Of a DNA stretch of 64,000 nt, positions 32,747 through 41,544 are shown one piece after another. Origin of the DNA: Oryzomicrobium sp. (lineage in GTDB: Bacteria > Pseudomonadota > Gammaproteobacteria > Burkholderiales > Rhodocyclaceae); assembly GCF_021287045.1 (NCBI RefSeq), contig NZ_JAJTBG010000002.1:124001-188000 (forward strand), in the 5' to 3' direction. The notes under the pieces were generated by a model. That model was not told the DNA's origin and ran no database searches. It was given only the letters and a program-made list of their open reading frames with translations. Position numbers and translations under genes: made by a program. The stretch's first letter is position 1. The number at the start of each line of letters is the position of its first letter.

Positions 32747-33631
32747 TCAGTCGTCCCGGCCGGTCCGCATCACGTCGTTCTTGAACTGCTGGTACCACTG
32801 CCACATGCGCTCGCCCAGGGGGCCCGGCTTTCCGGCGGCGGCGCCGTGGCCCACGGGGCGGCCGTCCAGGGTGGCGATGGCCAGCACTTCCTTGGTGGAC
32901 GAGGTCATCCACAACTCGTCGGCTTCCGGCAGCTCGTCGGCGAGGATGTCCCGCACCTCGGTGGGCACCCCGTGGCGGGCCGCCAGTTCGAGCACCACGT
33001 CGTAGGTGACGCCCGGCAGCATCAGGTGGCTCTTGGGCGGGGCCAGCAGCACCCCGTTCTTGACCAGAAAGACGTTGGACGCGGCGCCCTCGGTGACGAA
33101 GCCGTCGCGCACCAGGATGGTCTCGGCGCAGCCGTGGTCCACCGCCTGCTGGCGCAGCAGCACGTTGGCGAGCAGGGCCAGGGTCTTCAGGTCGCAGCGC
33201 AGCCAGCGGTTGTCCACCGCGGTCACGGCGCTCACCCCCAGGGTGCGCACGGACTCGCCCGGCGTCACCAGGGGCCCGGCGAACATGAAGACGGTGGGCG
33301 CCACGCCGGTGGGAAAGGCGTGGTCGCGCTTGCTGTCGGCGCCCCGGGTCACCTGCAGGTAGATCTGGGCGTCGGCGAAGGGGGCGTGGCCGATCATCTC
33401 GCGGACCCGGGCCTGCCACTGGGCGTGGCTGTAGGGGTTGGGCAGGCGGATGCCGTCCAGGCTGGCCTGGAGGCGGCGCAGGTGCTCGTCGAGGCGGAAG
33501 GGCTGGCGGGAGTACACCGGGATCACCTCGTAGACCCCGTCGGCGAACAGGAAGCCCCGGTCCAGGGGCGAAATCTTGGCATCGGCCAGGGGCAGGAACT
33601 GGCCGTTGAGGAAAACGATGTCGGCGATCAT
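32747..33631 (-). CDS. dat: D-amino-acid aminotransferase (PLP fold type IV)
   Basis: This 294-aa PLP enzyme interconverts D-amino acids and 2-oxo acids, supplying D-Glu/D-Ala for peptidoglycan. Fold-type IV features are DRGFLFADGVYEVIPVYSRQ near the N-terminus, the PLP lysine in DLKTLALLANVL (about residue 148), the Glu in FVTEGAASNVFLV and SSTKEVLAIATLDGRPVG. A branched-chain aminotransferase is the alternative, but the gene order beside dacC and ybeD favours D-amino-acid aminotransferase. Confidence 0.9.
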   Translation of the reverse strand: MIADIVFLNGQFLPLADAKISPLDRGFLFADGVYEVIPVYSRQPFRLDEHLRRLQASLDGIRLPNPYSHAQWQARVREMIGHAPFADAQIYLQVTRGADSKRDHAFPTGVAPTVFMFAGPLVTPGESVRTLGVSAVTAVDNRWLRCDLKTLALLANVLLRQQAVDHGCAETILVRDGFVTEGAASNVFLVKNGVLLAPPKSHLMLPGVTYDVVLELAARHGVPTEVRDILADELPEADELWMTSSTKEVLAIATLDGRPVGHGAAAGKPGPLGERMWQWYQQFKNDVMRTGRDD

Positions 33632-33684
33632 GGCGCGAACTCCCGGGAAAGGCCGCCCGCAAGCGGGCGGCGCCTAGGTGCGGA

Positions 33685-34899
33685 TCAGGCGAACCACATG
33701 CGGATGGTGTCCCACAGGCGGCCGAACCAGCCGGCCACCGGCACGTCCTCGGTGGCCACCACCGGGTACTCGCCGTAGGGCTTGCCTTCCAGGGTGACCT
33801 TCATGGTACCGACCACGTCGCCCTTGTTGATCGGTGCCACCAGGGGCTGCTTCGATTCCAGGGTCACCGCCAGCTTGCCCGAAGCGCCCTGGTTGAGGGC
33901 GCCGGACACGGCCCCCTTGGGCACGGCGATCACGAAGTCGTTGAGGAAGCCGGCACCCACGGTGTTCTCCTTGCCCTTCCACACCCGCATCTTGGAGGCC
34001 GGTTGGCCGGCGGCGTAGAGCTTGACCGCGTCGTAGTACTGGTAGCCGTAGTTGAGCAGCTTGAGGGATTCCTGGGCCCGGGCGCCGTCGCTCGGGGTGC
34101 CCAGCACCACCGACAGCAGGCGCCGCTCGCCGCGCTTGGCCGACGAGATCAGGCAATAGCCGGCGGCGTCGGTGTGGCCGGTCTTGACCCCGTCCACGCT
34201 GGGATCGATGAACAGCAGGCGGTTGCGGTTGGGCTGGGTGATGTTGTTGTAGCGGAATTCCTTCATCGAGTAGTACTTGGCGTACTCGGCGGGGAAATCC
34301 CGGATCAGCGCCGTGGCCAGCTTGGCCAGGTCGGTGGCGGTGGTCATGTGCTGCGGGTCGGGCAGGCCCGTGGCGTTCATGAAGTGGGTGTTGGTCATGC
34401 CCAGGCGGGCCGCTTCCTTGTTCATCAAGTCGGCGAACTGGACCTCGCTGCCGGCGATAGCCTCGGCCAGGGCGATGCAGGCGTCGTTGCCGGACTGGAC
34501 GATCATCCCCTTGATCAGGTCTTCGACGATCACCGGGCGCTTCGGGTCGATGAACATGCGCGAGCCCTGGGCGCGCCAGGCGGCTTCCGACACCTGCACG
34601 GTCTGCTCCAGGGTCAGCACCCGGTGGTGCAGCGCCGAGAAGGTCAGGTAGGCGGTCATCAGCTTGGTCAGCGACGCCGGCTCGATCTTCTGGTCGGGGT
34701 TCTGGGCGGCCAGGGTCTGGCCGGAACCGAACTCCAGCAGCAGCCAAGCCTTGGCGTCGAGGGCCGGGGCCGGCATCTGCTGGGCCTGGACAGGCAGGGC
34801 GGCGGCCAGCAGCGCCACCGACAGGGCCAGGGCGGCGGGCCGGGCGATCAGGGAGGCGGGGGCGGAGCAGGCGGAGGGGGAGCGGAAGACGGAATGCAT
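33685..34899 (-). CDS. dacC: D-alanyl-D-alanine carboxypeptidase (PBP5/6 family)
   Basis: This 404-aa periplasmic protein trims D-Ala from peptidoglycan pentapeptides. After a signal peptide (LALSVALLAAALPVQAQQ), the penicillin-binding motifs appear in order: SxxK in IEPASLTKLMTAYLTF, SxN in QSGNDACIALAEAIAG and KTG in GVKTGHTDAAGYC. The C-terminal amphipathic tail (WFGRLWDTIRMWFA) anchors it to the inner membrane. I chose the ATG giving MHSVFRSPSAC as the first that leaves a proper signal peptide. It heads the run to dat, ybeD, lipB and lipA. Confidence 0.95.
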   Translation of the reverse strand: MHSVFRSPSACSAPASLIARPAALALSVALLAAALPVQAQQMPAPALDAKAWLLLEFGSGQTLAAQNPDQKIEPASLTKLMTAYLTFSALHHRVLTLEQTVQVSEAAWRAQGSRMFIDPKRPVIVEDLIKGMIVQSGNDACIALAEAIAGSEVQFADLMNKEAARLGMTNTHFMNATGLPDPQHMTTATDLAKLATALIRDFPAEYAKYYSMKEFRYNNITQPNRNRLLFIDPSVDGVKTGHTDAAGYCLISSAKRGERRLLSVVLGTPSDGARAQESLKLLNYGYQYYDAVKLYAAGQPASKMRVWKGKENTVGAGFLNDFVIAVPKGAVSGALNQGASGKLAVTLESKQPLVAPINKGDVVGTMKVTLEGKPYGEYPVVATEDVPVAGWFGRLWDTIRMWFA

Positions 34900-35328
34900 G
34901 GGCTTACCTGAGGAGAGAGGGCGGGCGAAACAGAGGCTCGGGAGGTCCGCCACGGGCCGCCAGCACGCTGTGGATGGCGTTTTGGGGCGATCCGGCCGGC
35001 CTCCGCGGCGGTCAGGAAGCAGTCGATCATAGCACAGGGCCGTTGCCCGCCGAGCCTTGCCGGCCAAGGCTTTACCTACCGTTACAGAAGCCGCGCCGGG
35101 GCGCGCTTTCCGCCACTTTAGGCCACTTCCCACCGGGGTTTTGTCAGAAAACTGACTAATTACTGACTGTTACGGAATCGGCAGCCGCGTTTCCCTAAAA
35201 TCCGCAAAAGGCAAATTTCGTCAGCTTTGCGTCAGACAAATCGGACAACGCGTCAGCCACGGATTTCCCCTCTTCCACCCCTTTCCCGACCTGCCCCCTC
35301 CCCCCCGGCCGTTCCGCCGCCCCATCCC
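34900..35328 (+). promoter_or_regulatory. Divergent promoter region with a GTCAG-AAAA-CTGAC palindrome
   Basis: This 429-bp divergent region serves dacC (minus) and the efflux operon (plus). At 35143-35156 there is a perfect palindrome GTCAG-AAAA-CTGAC, followed by another TACTGAC (35161-35167) and, further on, two GTCAG repeats near 35219 and 35229. This resembles a regulator binding cluster upstream of a metal-efflux operon. I could not define -35/-10 boxes with confidence and saw no gene. Confidence 0.5.
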
Positions 35329-36744
35329 ATGTCTCCCCTCCCCTGCCCTTCGGGTGCGCCGCTGACGGCCCACCGTTCCCCGCCCCTGTCTGCCGCCCTG
35401 ACCCTGTCGGTGGCGCTGGCCCTGGCCGCCCCGGCCATCCACGCCGCCGACCCGGCCAAGACGCCGGCCGCCAGGAGCGCCCCGGCGGGCGCTGCGCCCT
35501 CCCAGGCCGCCCCCGCCTTCCGGCTGGAGCAGTTGGTGGCGCTGGCCGTGTCCGCCCACCCGGCCAGCGAGGCCGCCCGAGCCCAGCGCGACGCGGCGGC
35601 GGCCGGGATCGACACCGCCCGGGCCTTTCCCAATCCGGAGGTGGAATACCTGGCCGGCAACGCCCGGCCCAACCAGCCCGGCACCAGCCGGGGCAACGCC
35701 TACACGGTGGCGGTGACCCAGCCCCTGGACCTGCCCTGGGTGCGCGCGGCGCGCATCGGCACGGCGGAAGCCGGGCTGCGCGTGGCCGAGGCCGAATACC
35801 GGGGTTTTCTCGCCGACGTGACGGCCCGGGTCCGGCTGCACTACTACGAGGTGCTGCGCCGCGACGCCGAACTGGCTGCCGCCCGGGAAGACCAGCAGTT
35901 GATGGAAGACATCCACGGGCGCATCGCCTTGCAGGTGAGCACCGGCGAAGCCGCCCGCTACGAACTGATCAAGGCCGACGCCGAAATGCTCTCGGCCCGC
36001 AACCGGGCCAAGAGCGCCGCTTTCCGCGTCACCCAGGCCAAGGCCGCCCTGCGCCAGTACGTGGGCCAGGGGCTGCCGGCCGACTTCGCCCTGGACGGCG
36101 GCCTGCCCACCCGCCTGGAGGTGCCGTCCCTGGAACGGCTGCGCGACGACATCCTGGCGCGCAACCCGGACCTGGCCCGCAGCCGCGAGGCTGCCGAGCA
36201 AGCCGAGGCCCGGCTGTCCCTGGAGCGCAGCCTGCGCACCCCGGCGGTGGCCCTCAAGGCCAGCCGGGACAACGACCCGGACGTGCGCAACGACAAGCTC
36301 GGCGTGGTGGTGACCATTCCCCTGTGGGACCGGCGCAGCGGCCTGGTGGCCGAGGCCGCCGCCCAGGCCCGGCGCAGCCGCTACGCCCTGGAAGAACAGC
36401 GTTTCACCCTGCTCCAGTCCTTGGAAGGGGCCTACCACCAGTACGAGATCGCCACCAGCCAGGTGGCCGCCCTGGAAACGGGCATCGTGCGCCAGGCGGA
36501 AAACGCCTTGAAGGTGGCCGAGGCCGCCTACCGCTACGGCGAGCGCGGCATCCTCGACTACCTGGACGCCCAGCGGGTCTACCGGGCGGCGCGCAACGAA
36601 CTGATCGCCGCCCGCTACGAGTTGGCCGCCGCCGTGGTCGAGCTGGAACGGCTGCGCACCGCCCCCACCACCAGCGCAGCCAGCCCGGACGACGCCGCCG
36701 CCCTGCCCTCTTCCCCCTCCTCTCCCGCCGCCTCCGGGCGTTGA
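35329..36744 (+). CDS. Outer-membrane efflux channel of an RND system (CzcC/TolC family)
   Basis: This 471-aa protein is the outer-membrane channel of a tripartite efflux pump. A signal peptide (SAALTLSVALALAAPAIHAA) precedes two OEP repeats with the coiled-coil character of TolC/CzcC: RLEQLVALAVSAHPASEAAR, FPNPEVEYLAGN, then a second half from SLERLRDDILARNPDLARSR to GERGILDYLDAQRVYRAARN. I chose the ATG that puts the signal peptide at the N-terminus; the frame extends 34 codons upstream without one. It is the first gene of the operon, 4 bp before the adaptor gene. Confidence 0.9.
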   Translation: MSPLPCPSGAPLTAHRSPPLSAALTLSVALALAAPAIHAADPAKTPAARSAPAGAAPSQAAPAFRLEQLVALAVSAHPASEAARAQRDAAAAGIDTARAFPNPEVEYLAGNARPNQPGTSRGNAYTVAVTQPLDLPWVRAARIGTAEAGLRVAEAEYRGFLADVTARVRLHYYEVLRRDAELAAAREDQQLMEDIHGRIALQVSTGEAARYELIKADAEMLSARNRAKSAAFRVTQAKAALRQYVGQGLPADFALDGGLPTRLEVPSLERLRDDILARNPDLARSREAAEQAEARLSLERSLRTPAVALKASRDNDPDVRNDKLGVVVTIPLWDRRSGLVAEAAAQARRSRYALEEQRFTLLQSLEGAYHQYEIATSQVAALETGIVRQAENALKVAEAAYRYGERGILDYLDAQRVYRAARNELIAARYELAAAVVELERLRTAPTTSAASPDDAAALPSSPSSPAASGR

Positions 36745-36748
36745 TCCC

Positions 36749-37927
36749 ATGACCTCCCACACCCTTCGTGCGCCCCGCCGTCCGGGCCTGATCCTGGCTG
36801 CCGCCCTGGCCGCCGCCCTCCTCTCCCTTTCCGGCTGCGGCAAGGAAGACGCCAAGCCGGCCGCCGCCACGGTGGCCGACCCGGCCCTGGTCACCCCCCA
36901 GCCGGCCCTGCTGCAAAGCCTGAAAGTGGCTGCCGCCGAGCCCACCCAGGTGGCCGAAACCCTGCGCGTGGCCGGACGGCTGGATTTCGACGAGCAGCGC
37001 CTAGCGCGCATCGGTGCGCCGATCACCGGCCGGGTCTCGGAAATCCGCGCCACCCTGGGCCAGGCGGTCAAGCCCGGCGAGATGCTGGCGCGCATCAACT
37101 CCACCGAGCTGGGCCAGGCCCAGCTGCAATACCTGAAGAGCCGCGCCGCCTCGGAACTGGCGCGGCGCAGCGTGGAGCGGGCGCGCACCCTGCACGAGGC
37201 CGGGGTGATCGCCTCGGCCGAATTGCAGCGGCGCGAAAACGAGTACGGCACCGCCCAGGCCGAGACCCGGGCCGCCGCCGACCAGCTGCGCATCCTCGGC
37301 ATGTCCGGGGGCAGCATCGAGCGCCTGGCCGCCAGCGGCGCCATCGATTCCTTCTCGCCGGTGGTGTCCACCGTGGCCGGCACCGTGGTCGAGCGCAAGG
37401 TCACCCAGGGCCAGGTGGTGCAGCCCGCCGACGCCCTGTTCACCGTGGCCGACCTGTCCCGCCTGTGGGCCGTGGCCGACGTGCCGGAGCAGCAGGCGGC
37501 CCTGGTCAAGGTAGGCCAGGACGTGCAGCTCGACATTCCCGCCCTGGACGACGCCCGCCTCACCGGCAAGCTCATCTACATCAGCGACACGGTGAACCCG
37601 GAAACCCGCACGGTGCTGGTGCGCACCGAGCTGGACAACAAGGAGCGCCGCCTCAAGCCGGCCATGCTCGCCACCATGCTCATCGCCGCCCGCCCCGAGC
37701 CGCGTCTGACCGTGCCGGCCGCAGCCGTGGTGCGCGAGGACAACAAGGACCACGTGTTCGTCGAGGTGGCCGCCGGCCAGTTCCGCCTCACGCCGGTGAC
37801 CCTGGGCCCGGACAACGGTGGCGTGCGCGTCGTCCAGGCGGGCCTCAAGCAGGGGCAAAAGATCGTGGTGGAAGGCGCCTTCCACCTCAACAACGAGCGC
37901 AAGCGCGCCGAACTGGAAGGGGCGTAA
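36749..37927 (+). CDS. RND periplasmic adaptor lipoprotein (CzcB-like membrane fusion protein)
   Basis: This 392-aa membrane-fusion protein links the RND pump to the outer channel. It has a lipoprotein signal (LAAALLSLSGCGKEDAK, lipobox LSGC), a barrel-sandwich/lipoyl half (GAPITGRVSEIRATLGQAVK), a helical hairpin (about residues 115-185, RSVERARTLHEAGVIASAEL), the return lipoyl half (SPVVSTVAGTVVERKVTQGQ) and a beta-barrel domain with VNPETRTVLVRTEL. The heavy-metal pump downstream identifies it as CzcB/CusB-type; no N-terminal His/Met metal-binding stretch is seen. Confidence 0.92.
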   Translation: MTSHTLRAPRRPGLILAAALAAALLSLSGCGKEDAKPAAATVADPALVTPQPALLQSLKVAAAEPTQVAETLRVAGRLDFDEQRLARIGAPITGRVSEIRATLGQAVKPGEMLARINSTELGQAQLQYLKSRAASELARRSVERARTLHEAGVIASAELQRRENEYGTAQAETRAAADQLRILGMSGGSIERLAASGAIDSFSPVVSTVAGTVVERKVTQGQVVQPADALFTVADLSRLWAVADVPEQQAALVKVGQDVQLDIPALDDARLTGKLIYISDTVNPETRTVLVRTELDNKERRLKPAMLATMLIAARPEPRLTVPAAAVVREDNKDHVFVEVAAGQFRLTPVTLGPDNGGVRVVQAGLKQGQKIVVEGAFHLNNERKRAELEGA

Positions 37928-37930
37928 GCC

Positions 37931-40900
37931 GTGATCGACGCCCTTATCCGCGCCTCGCTCAAGCAGCGCCTGATCGTCGTCGTGCTGGCGGCGATCCTCT
38001 GCGCCTTCGGCCTGGACGCCGCGCGCAAGCTGTCGGTGGACGCCTTCCCTGACGTGACCAACGTCCAGGTGCAGATCGCCACCGAGGCCCCGGGCCGCTC
38101 ACCCGAAGAGGTGGAGCGCTTCGCCACGGTGCCCCTGGAAATCGCCATGACCGGCCTGCCCGGGCTGACCGAGATGCGCTCGCTGAACAAGCCGGGCCTC
38201 TCCCTGATCACCTTGGTGTTCACCGACCAGACCAGCGTCTATTTCGCCCGCCAGCTGGTCATGGAGCGCATGCTCGAAGTGGGCTCGCGCCTGCCCGCCG
38301 GCATCACCCCGGTGCTCGGGCCCGTCTCCACCGGCCTGGGCGAGATCTACCAGTACACCCTGGACCGGGCCGACGACGGCGACCGGGTGCTGACCGAGGA
38401 AGAGCTGATGATGCGCCGCGTCGCCCAGGACTGGGTGGTGCGGCCGCTGCTGCGCTCGATCCCCGGGGTGGCCGAGATCAACTCCCAAGGCGGCTACGTC
38501 AAGCAGTACCAGGTGCTGGTGGACCCCAACCGACTGCGCCACTACGGCCTGACCGTGGCCGAGGTGTACCAGGCGGTGGCGCGCAACAACGCCAACTCCG
38601 GCGGCGGCGTGCTGCCCCACTACGCCGAGCAGTACCTGATCCGCGGCGTCGGCCTGGCCAAGGACGAGGACGACCTGCGCGCCATCGTGCTCAAGGAAAA
38701 GGACGGGGTGCCGGTGTACCTGCGCGACGTGGCCAGTGTCGAGATCGGCCACGAGGTGCGCCAGGGCGCCCTGGTCAAGAACGGCGTCACCGAGGCGGTG
38801 GGCGGCATCGTGCTGATGACCGCCGGCGGCAACGCCAAGCAGATCGTCAGCCGCATCAAGGAGCGGGTACAGGAGATCAACGACCGGGACATGCTCCCCG
38901 GCGGACTCAAGATCGTGCCCTACTACGATCGCTCCGAACTGGTGGACGCGGCCCTGTGGACCGTCACCAAGGTGCTGCTCGAAGGGGTGGTGCTGGTGGT
39001 GGTGGTGCTGTTCCTGTTCCTCGGCGACGTGCGCTCGTCCCTGATCGTGGTGGCCACCCTGGTGCTCACCCCGCTGCTCACCTTCTTCGCCATGAACAAG
39101 GCCGGGCTGTCGGCCAACCTGATGTCCCTGGGCGGCCTGGCCATCGCCATCGGCCTGATGGTGGACGGCTCGGTGGTAGTGGTGGAGAACGCCTTCGCCC
39201 ACCTGGGCCGCCACGGCGACTCGGGGGAAAGCCGCATCCGCATCCTGTTCAACGCGGTGACCGAGGTGGCCACCCCGGTGATCTTCGGCGTCGGCATCAT
39301 CATCCTGGTGTTCCTGCCGCTGATGACCCTGGAAGGCATGGAAGGCAAGATGTTCGCACCCCTGGCCTTCACCATCGCCATCGCCCTGGCGGTATCCCTG
39401 GTGCTGTCCCTGACCCTGTCGCCGGTGCTCTCCTCCTACCTGCTCAAGGTGCCGGCGGGCCAGGGCGAGCACGACACCTGGCTGATCGCCAAGCTGAAGA
39501 AGCCCTACCTGAAGATGCTGCACTGGGCCCTGGCCCACGGACGCAAGACCGTGGGCGGAGCGGTGGCGGCCTTCATCGCCTCCCTGCTGCTGATCCCCCT
39601 GCTCGGTACCGCCTTCATCCCCGAGATGAAGGAAGGCTCGGTGGTGCCGGGCATCAACCGGGTGCCCAACATCTCCCTGGAGGAATCGATCAAGATGGAA
39701 ATGGAGGCGATGCGCCTGGTGATGGAGGTGCCCGGGGTGAAGTCGGCGGTGTCCGGCGTGGGCCGCGGCGAGTCGCCGGCGGACCCCCAGGGGCCCAACG
39801 AATCGACCCCCATCGTCAGCCTCAAGCCGCGCAGCGAGTGGCCCGCCGGCTGGACCCAGGACGACATCGACACCGCCATCCGCGACAAGCTCAAGGTGCT
39901 GCCCGGGGTCCAGGTGGTGATGGCCCAGCCGATTTCGGACCGGGTGGACGAAATGGTCACCGGGGTGCGCTCGGACATCGCCGTGAAGGTGTTCGGCGAC
40001 GACATCGAGCAGCTACGCAAGACCGCCGAGGCCATCGCCAAGATCGCCCAGGCCATCCCCGGCGCCCAGGACCTTCGCGTCGAACGGGTCACCGGCCAGC
40101 AGTACCTGCTGATCGAGATCGACCGCCAGGCCATCGCCCGCCACGGCCTCAACGCTTCCGACGTGCACGACGTGATCGAGACCGCCATCGGCGGCAAGGA
40201 GGCCACCGACATCTACGAAGGCGAGCGGCGCTTCGCCACGGTGGTGCGCCTGCCCGAGCGCTTCCGCAACAACGTGGAAGCCATCCGCCGCATCCTCATC
40301 AGCAGCCCGGGCGGCGCCCAGGTGCCCCTGGAGGACGTGGCCGAGATCCGCCTGTCCGACGGCCCGGCCCAGATCAGCCGCGAGACCGCCAAACGGCGCA
40401 TCGTCGTCGGCGTGAACGTGCGCGACCGGGACCTGGGCGGCTTCGTCGCCGAGCTGCAGCAGAAGGTGGGAGAAAAGATGAAGCTGCCGGAAGGCTACTA
40501 CCTGGAGTGGGGCGGCCAGTTCCAGAACATGGAGCGGGCCCTGTCGCACCTGATGGTGATCATCCCGATCACCGTGGCAGCCATCTTCTTCCTGCTCTTC
40601 CTGCTGTTCGGCTCCCTACGCTACGCCACCCTGATCATCATGGTGCTGCCCTTCGCCTCCATCGGCGGCATCATCGGCCTGGCGGTCACCGGCGAGTACC
40701 TGTCGGTGCCCGCCTCGGTGGGCTTCATCGCCCTATGGGGCATCGCCGTGCTCAACGGGGTGGTGCTGGTGTCCTACATCCGCGGCCTGCGCCGCGAGGG
40801 CATGAGCCTTGCCGAGGCGGTGGTGCAGGGCGCCACCCTGCGCTTCCGCCCGGTGATGATGACCGCCACGGTGGCCATGCTCGGCCTGATCCCGTTCCTG

Positions 40901-41041
40901 TTCGCCAACGGCCCGGGTTCGGAAGTGCAGCGGCCCCTGGCCATCGTGGTGATCGGCGGCCTGATCACCTCGACCCTGCTCACCCTGGTGGTGGTGCCCA
41001 CCCTGTACCGCTGGTTCGACGAAGAAGAGGTAGAAGCATGA
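37931..41041 (+). CDS. Heavy-metal efflux RND transporter (CzcA/CusA family)
   Basis: This 1036-aa inner-membrane proton antiporter of the HME-RND family starts with a GTG 3 bp after the adaptor stop. The N-terminal AFPDVTNVQVQIATEAPGRS and PLEIAMTGLPG are HME-RND signatures, and twelve membrane helices are arranged in two halves (ILLEG-type VLVVVVLFLFLGDVRSSLIV; LFGSLRYATLIIMVLPFASI). The charged helix 4 reads AIGLMVDGSVVVVEN (D412), which differs from both DFGxxxDGAVVxxEN (CzcA, Zn/Co/Cd) and AIGxxxDAAIVxxEN (CusA, Cu/Ag), so the metal cannot be assigned. A PII-like gene overlaps its end. Confidence 0.93.
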   Translation: MIDALIRASLKQRLIVVVLAAILCAFGLDAARKLSVDAFPDVTNVQVQIATEAPGRSPEEVERFATVPLEIAMTGLPGLTEMRSLNKPGLSLITLVFTDQTSVYFARQLVMERMLEVGSRLPAGITPVLGPVSTGLGEIYQYTLDRADDGDRVLTEEELMMRRVAQDWVVRPLLRSIPGVAEINSQGGYVKQYQVLVDPNRLRHYGLTVAEVYQAVARNNANSGGGVLPHYAEQYLIRGVGLAKDEDDLRAIVLKEKDGVPVYLRDVASVEIGHEVRQGALVKNGVTEAVGGIVLMTAGGNAKQIVSRIKERVQEINDRDMLPGGLKIVPYYDRSELVDAALWTVTKVLLEGVVLVVVVLFLFLGDVRSSLIVVATLVLTPLLTFFAMNKAGLSANLMSLGGLAIAIGLMVDGSVVVVENAFAHLGRHGDSGESRIRILFNAVTEVATPVIFGVGIIILVFLPLMTLEGMEGKMFAPLAFTIAIALAVSLVLSLTLSPVLSSYLLKVPAGQGEHDTWLIAKLKKPYLKMLHWALAHGRKTVGGAVAAFIASLLLIPLLGTAFIPEMKEGSVVPGINRVPNISLEESIKMEMEAMRLVMEVPGVKSAVSGVGRGESPADPQGPNESTPIVSLKPRSEWPAGWTQDDIDTAIRDKLKVLPGVQVVMAQPISDRVDEMVTGVRSDIAVKVFGDDIEQLRKTAEAIAKIAQAIPGAQDLRVERVTGQQYLLIEIDRQAIARHGLNASDVHDVIETAIGGKEATDIYEGERRFATVVRLPERFRNNVEAIRRILISSPGGAQVPLEDVAEIRLSDGPAQISRETAKRRIVVGVNVRDRDLGGFVAELQQKVGEKMKLPEGYYLEWGGQFQNMERALSHLMVIIPITVAAIFFLLFLLFGSLRYATLIIMVLPFASIGGIIGLAVTGEYLSVPASVGFIALWGIAVLNGVVLVSYIRGLRREGMSLAEAVVQGATLRFRPVMMTATVAMLGLIPFLFANGPGSEVQRPLAIVVIGGLITSTLLTLVVVPTLYRWFDEEEVEA

Positions 41042-41370
41042 AGGAAATCAAGGCGGTCATCCGCCCCAACAAGCTCACCGCCCTGCGCGCCGCCCTGCGC
41101 GACCTGCCCGGCTTTCCCGGCATGACGGTGAGCAAGGCCGAGGGCTGCAGCGCCCCGAGCCGCCACGCCCCGCCCTCGTCGATCAAGGAGGAACTGACCG
41201 ACTACACGCCCAAGGTGCGCATCGAGATCGTCGCCCCGGACGACGTGGCCGAGGCCATCGTCGACTGCATCGTCACGATCAGCCAGACCGGCCAGATCGG
41301 CGACGGGCTGGTGTGGATGACCGACGTGACCCGCTCGGCCTTCATCTACAAGACCACCGGCCCGGCCTGA
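41038..41370 (+). CDS. PII-like signalling protein linked to the metal-efflux operon
   Basis: This 110-aa protein of the PII superfamily opens MKEIKAVIRPNKLTALRAAL and continues YTPKVRIEIVAPDDVAEAIV, ISQTGQIGDGLVWMTDV and the C-terminal SAFIYKTTG, matching the PII core strands and the TGxIGDG nucleotide loop. The T-loop region (GCSAPSRHAPPSSIKEELTD) lacks the uridylylated Tyr of GlnB/GlnK. Such divergent PII proteins encoded at the end of CBA metal-efflux operons are a known subgroup (PII-NG). It overlaps the pump stop by 4 bp (ATGA), so it probably modulates the pump or senses metal. Confidence 0.87.
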   Translation: MKEIKAVIRPNKLTALRAALRDLPGFPGMTVSKAEGCSAPSRHAPPSSIKEELTDYTPKVRIEIVAPDDVAEAIVDCIVTISQTGQIGDGLVWMTDVTRSAFIYKTTGPA

Positions 41371-41405
41371 TCTTCGGCGCTCATCCCGCGGAACCCCGCA
41401 TGGAT

Positions 41406-41446
41406 AAAGGCCCTTGGAGCACGATGCACCAAGGGCCTTTGTTTTT
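41406..41446 (+). terminator. Intrinsic terminator after the efflux operon
   Basis: A 12-bp perfect stem (AAAGGCCCTTGG with CCAAGGGCCTTT, 11-nt loop) is followed by GTTTTTG. It lies between the converging efflux operon and rlpA and may serve both. Confidence 0.9.
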
Positions 41447-41544
41447 GCGCCTCTCCACGGTGCCTGCCCGGAGAACGAGGCGGGGCGCGGGGTTTAGGTG
41501 GGGAGGGTGAAGCCGGGGATCGGCCGCAACCGGCCGGCGCCGCG

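Noticed and set aside
35221-37575. 784-codon minus-strand open frame opposite the efflux genes
   Set aside because: It is a shadow; the plus-strand proteins have clear domains and signal peptides.
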